Assembly (NCBI GenBank): GCA_004014935.1
Contig: CP025321.1
Span: 1,426,001 to 1,490,000, forward strand
DNA: 64,000 nt
Direction: 5' to 3'
DNA from: Saccharomycopsis malanga
Taxonomy: Eukaryota; Ascomycota; Saccharomycetes; Ascoideales; Saccharomycopsidaceae
The translations under genes were made by a program, and so were the position numbers. Shown piece by piece: positions 62,403 through 64,000 of this stretch. Every line of letters starts with the position of its first letter. Within the stretch, counting starts at the first letter, position 1. A model generated the notes under the pieces. The model made no database searches and was not told the origin of the DNA. It saw only the letters and a program-made list of their open reading frames with translations.

Positions 62403-62568
62403 TGTGTTTATTACAGAAATGGCAGATTTGGTTCAATTCCTATATTTTCTTTGCAATATTTTCAATACGACTGTAATAGTAAGATGGTTTTGTATTAAAC
62501 AAATGGCTGGTAATGTCAAGTAGCAATTCTATTCAACAATATTGGTAAAATGAAACAAGTAGGTTAAG

Positions 62569-62705
62569 CCAATGGACAGAATTGCTCAGTGGTTAGTGCT
62601 CAAATATAAGATATTATTATAATTATAATTGCTGGCTCAGCTGGTGGGCAGCATTGTTAGTAGTCTCATCAAAGGAAAAGACCTAACAGGCTCAAAGGTT
62701 GCAAT
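62569..62705 (+). repeat. two partial family A SINEs in tandem
   Basis: First: CCAATGGACAGAATTGCTCA, GTGGTTAGTGCTC, directly joined to tail AAATATAAGATATTATT. Second, from 62631: GCTGGCTCAGCTGGTGGGCA, AAAGACCTAACAGGCTCAAA. Confidence 0.65.
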
Positions 62706-63532
62706 GTGGTAATAATATATGCAATGTGATCATAATATATACAAGAAGTGTGTTTGTCCATTTTACTGATTTGTAAGCGAATGATGTTGAATGTGTGCCG
62801 TTCTTGAAATTGTCAAGAACGTTTGAGTAGTCTATGATTTGTTCAATATAATTTAGAAGGCATAGCATACAGGAGTTTACTATCAATGTTGGATAGTTCC
62901 CTAAGCTATGTTTCCACTTGTAATGTATTGGCGAAAAACCGGGAGAAAGTTGCCTTAATTTTTGAAAATGGCTTATAAATCCCTCTACAAAAGTGGAAAT
63001 CTTGGCTCGTCATTATTTTGTTATAATTACGGAAGATTATTATTGGGAAAGTCAATTGAAATAACTTAAGGTATATATAAAAGTGCTCAAAACAGGCCTT
63101 TGGGATGTTTGTTTGAAGAGATCATCGCCAATGGGATAAACAGCTTTGAGTGGCCTACTTTATAGTGGTATGACAGCATTCTTGATGAATGCTATAAAGT
63201 AAAATAGTTGTTGGGGATTGTATAAAAACAATAAAAAGAGCAGTGGAAATCTATTAGAATGAGTAAAACCCAATAGAAAGTCAGTTGTTACCATCACCCA
63301 TTTACTTTGTTTGCTCTTGAAAATGCTAATTATGATTTGAGGGTATGATTCTGGCTGTCAAACTGTTTATAGTCGTTATATATATCAAAGTCAAAGCTTG
63401 TTTTAGTTTACCACTATATATATATCAATTATATTTGTTATTTTTGCCTTGACTTAGGATGGAGTGCTCTTTAATTGTCACTAGAATTTGGACAGAACGA
63501 GCTAGTTTGCTCGTCAAAATTTTGAAATTAAG

Positions 63533-63733
63533 AATAATAATAATATCATATATTTCAAGCCCAGTACATATCAGTTTCGTATATACACGCTATGTTTAAG
63601 GGGACTTGGTAAAATACAGTGGGAAAAAGCCCAATCATGCCCTTTTGATCATAGTTGGCTCACCCATATTCCTGTTAGGTCTTGTTTTTCTCTTCTTCGA
63701 GAGCTGTGACAACTGAGCCAAATGGCCCAGTGG
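63533..63733 (-). mobile_element. family A SINE, short form, complete
   Basis: (AAT)n, TCATATATTTCAAGCCCAGT, ACATATCAGTTTCGTATATA, AAGGGGACTTGGTAAAATAC, GTTGGCTCACCCATATTCCT (short-form junction), GTTAGGTCTTGTTTTTCTCT and GAGCCAAATGGCCCAGTGG. About 200 bp, all parts present. Confidence 0.88.
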
Positions 63734-64000
63734 AACAGGACATTTTGGATACAAAGTTTTCCCAAGTTTCTCAGACATGGCGGGCCTATAACAAGGAGAA
63801 ATTTACTAGAGTCGAAAGCTCTACCATTGAGCATTATTACAAGTGACCTTCTAATATGGATTACCATTTAATCCACTATTATTTATCAATTCTGATTGGC
63901 CCATTATATAGCCAATGGCTACGGCCTCTGATTGGCCCACCTTCATGCATGCTGGGAACTCATGCACGGATAGCCGGGTAACGGCATCGAAAAAAAAAAT

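Larger units (their letters stand above)
61514..64000. other. right-end repeat region
   Basis: SINE pieces with target duplications at 61519-61611, a long AT-rich stretch with no recognised gene (61612-62568), SINE heads at 62569-62705, nothing recognised at 62706-63530, and a full short-form SINE at 63533-63733. 63790-63845 on the minus strand has a D-arm-like GCTCAATGGTAGAGC but no matching T arm, so it is not called a tRNA. Confidence 0.5.

Noticed and set aside
63790-63845. Minus-strand tRNA-like D arm GCTCAATGGTAGAGC
   Set aside because: No T arm or B box at the right distance and no sound anticodon stem.

Overview
The window reads as nuclear DNA of a budding yeast (Saccharomycotina), probably from the CUG-Ser group. 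The proteins match yeast families: Pcd1, Rad14, Tda11, Rpb8, Pex20, Xrs2/Nbs1, Gyp2/Mdr1, Cbk1, Pgm3, sphingolipid C9-methyltransferase, Gar1, Cms1, FIT/Yft2, RMND1/Mrx10 and two secreted aspartyl proteases. The introns are short, with GTATGT or GTAAGT donors and a TACTAAC-type branch site. In CBK1 every conserved leucine uses TTG, CTC, CTT, CTA or TTA; the only in-frame CTG lies in the variable tail. In RAD14 a CTG falls where relatives carry a polar residue. Conceptual translations here use the standard code, so Leu at CTG may really be Ser.

Layout: 0.9-8.8 kb has PCD1, a small secreted protein, RAD14 and TDA11. 8.8-15 kb is repeat-rich around RPB8 and PEX20. 15.5-24 kb is the densest gene block, with spliced XRS2/NBS1, GYP2 and CBK1; PEX20/XRS2 and GYP2/CBK1 are divergent pairs. 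24-27.5 kb is almost all repeats. 27.5-40.6 kb has an unknown ORF, PGM3, spliced MTS1, two unrecognised genes, GAR1 and CMS1. 42-48.8 kb has an aspartyl protease, an orphan M1-peptidase N-terminal domain, a FIT protein and an RMND1-family protein. 48.8-54.6 kb is repeats. A DUF8032-like probable regulator at 54.6-55.8 kb has a 4.2-kb gene-free upstream region rich in TGCAT/GCATGC. A second aspartyl protease lies at 60-61.5 kb, and the right end is repeats.

The most unusual content is the repeat population. Family A (about 32 copies or fragments) looks like a tRNA-derived SINE: a head with a Pol III A box and a perfect B box, an unrelated body, a conserved 3' end with the palindrome CGTATATACG, and an (ATT)n tail that reaches 72 units in one copy. 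Two very short 3' pieces at 61.5 kb are each bounded by the same 10-bp sequence, as expected for target-primed insertion. Family B (7 copies, up to about 1.27 kb, no coding capacity) carries a strongly conserved class-II-tRNA-like core with a 9-bp hairpin. Family C (about 0.3 kb, TG start, TATA box) looks like old solo LTRs. I know of no described SINE family this abundant in a budding yeast. Family names A, B and C are mine.

The genes do not form one pathway. Loose themes are DNA repair (RAD14, XRS2/NBS1, possibly PCD1 as a nucleotide-pool hydrolase), peroxisomes (PCD1 with an SKM end, PEX20), cell surface and polarity (CBK1, GYP2, MTS1, secreted proteases) and ribosome or RNA biogenesis (GAR1, CMS1, RPB8).
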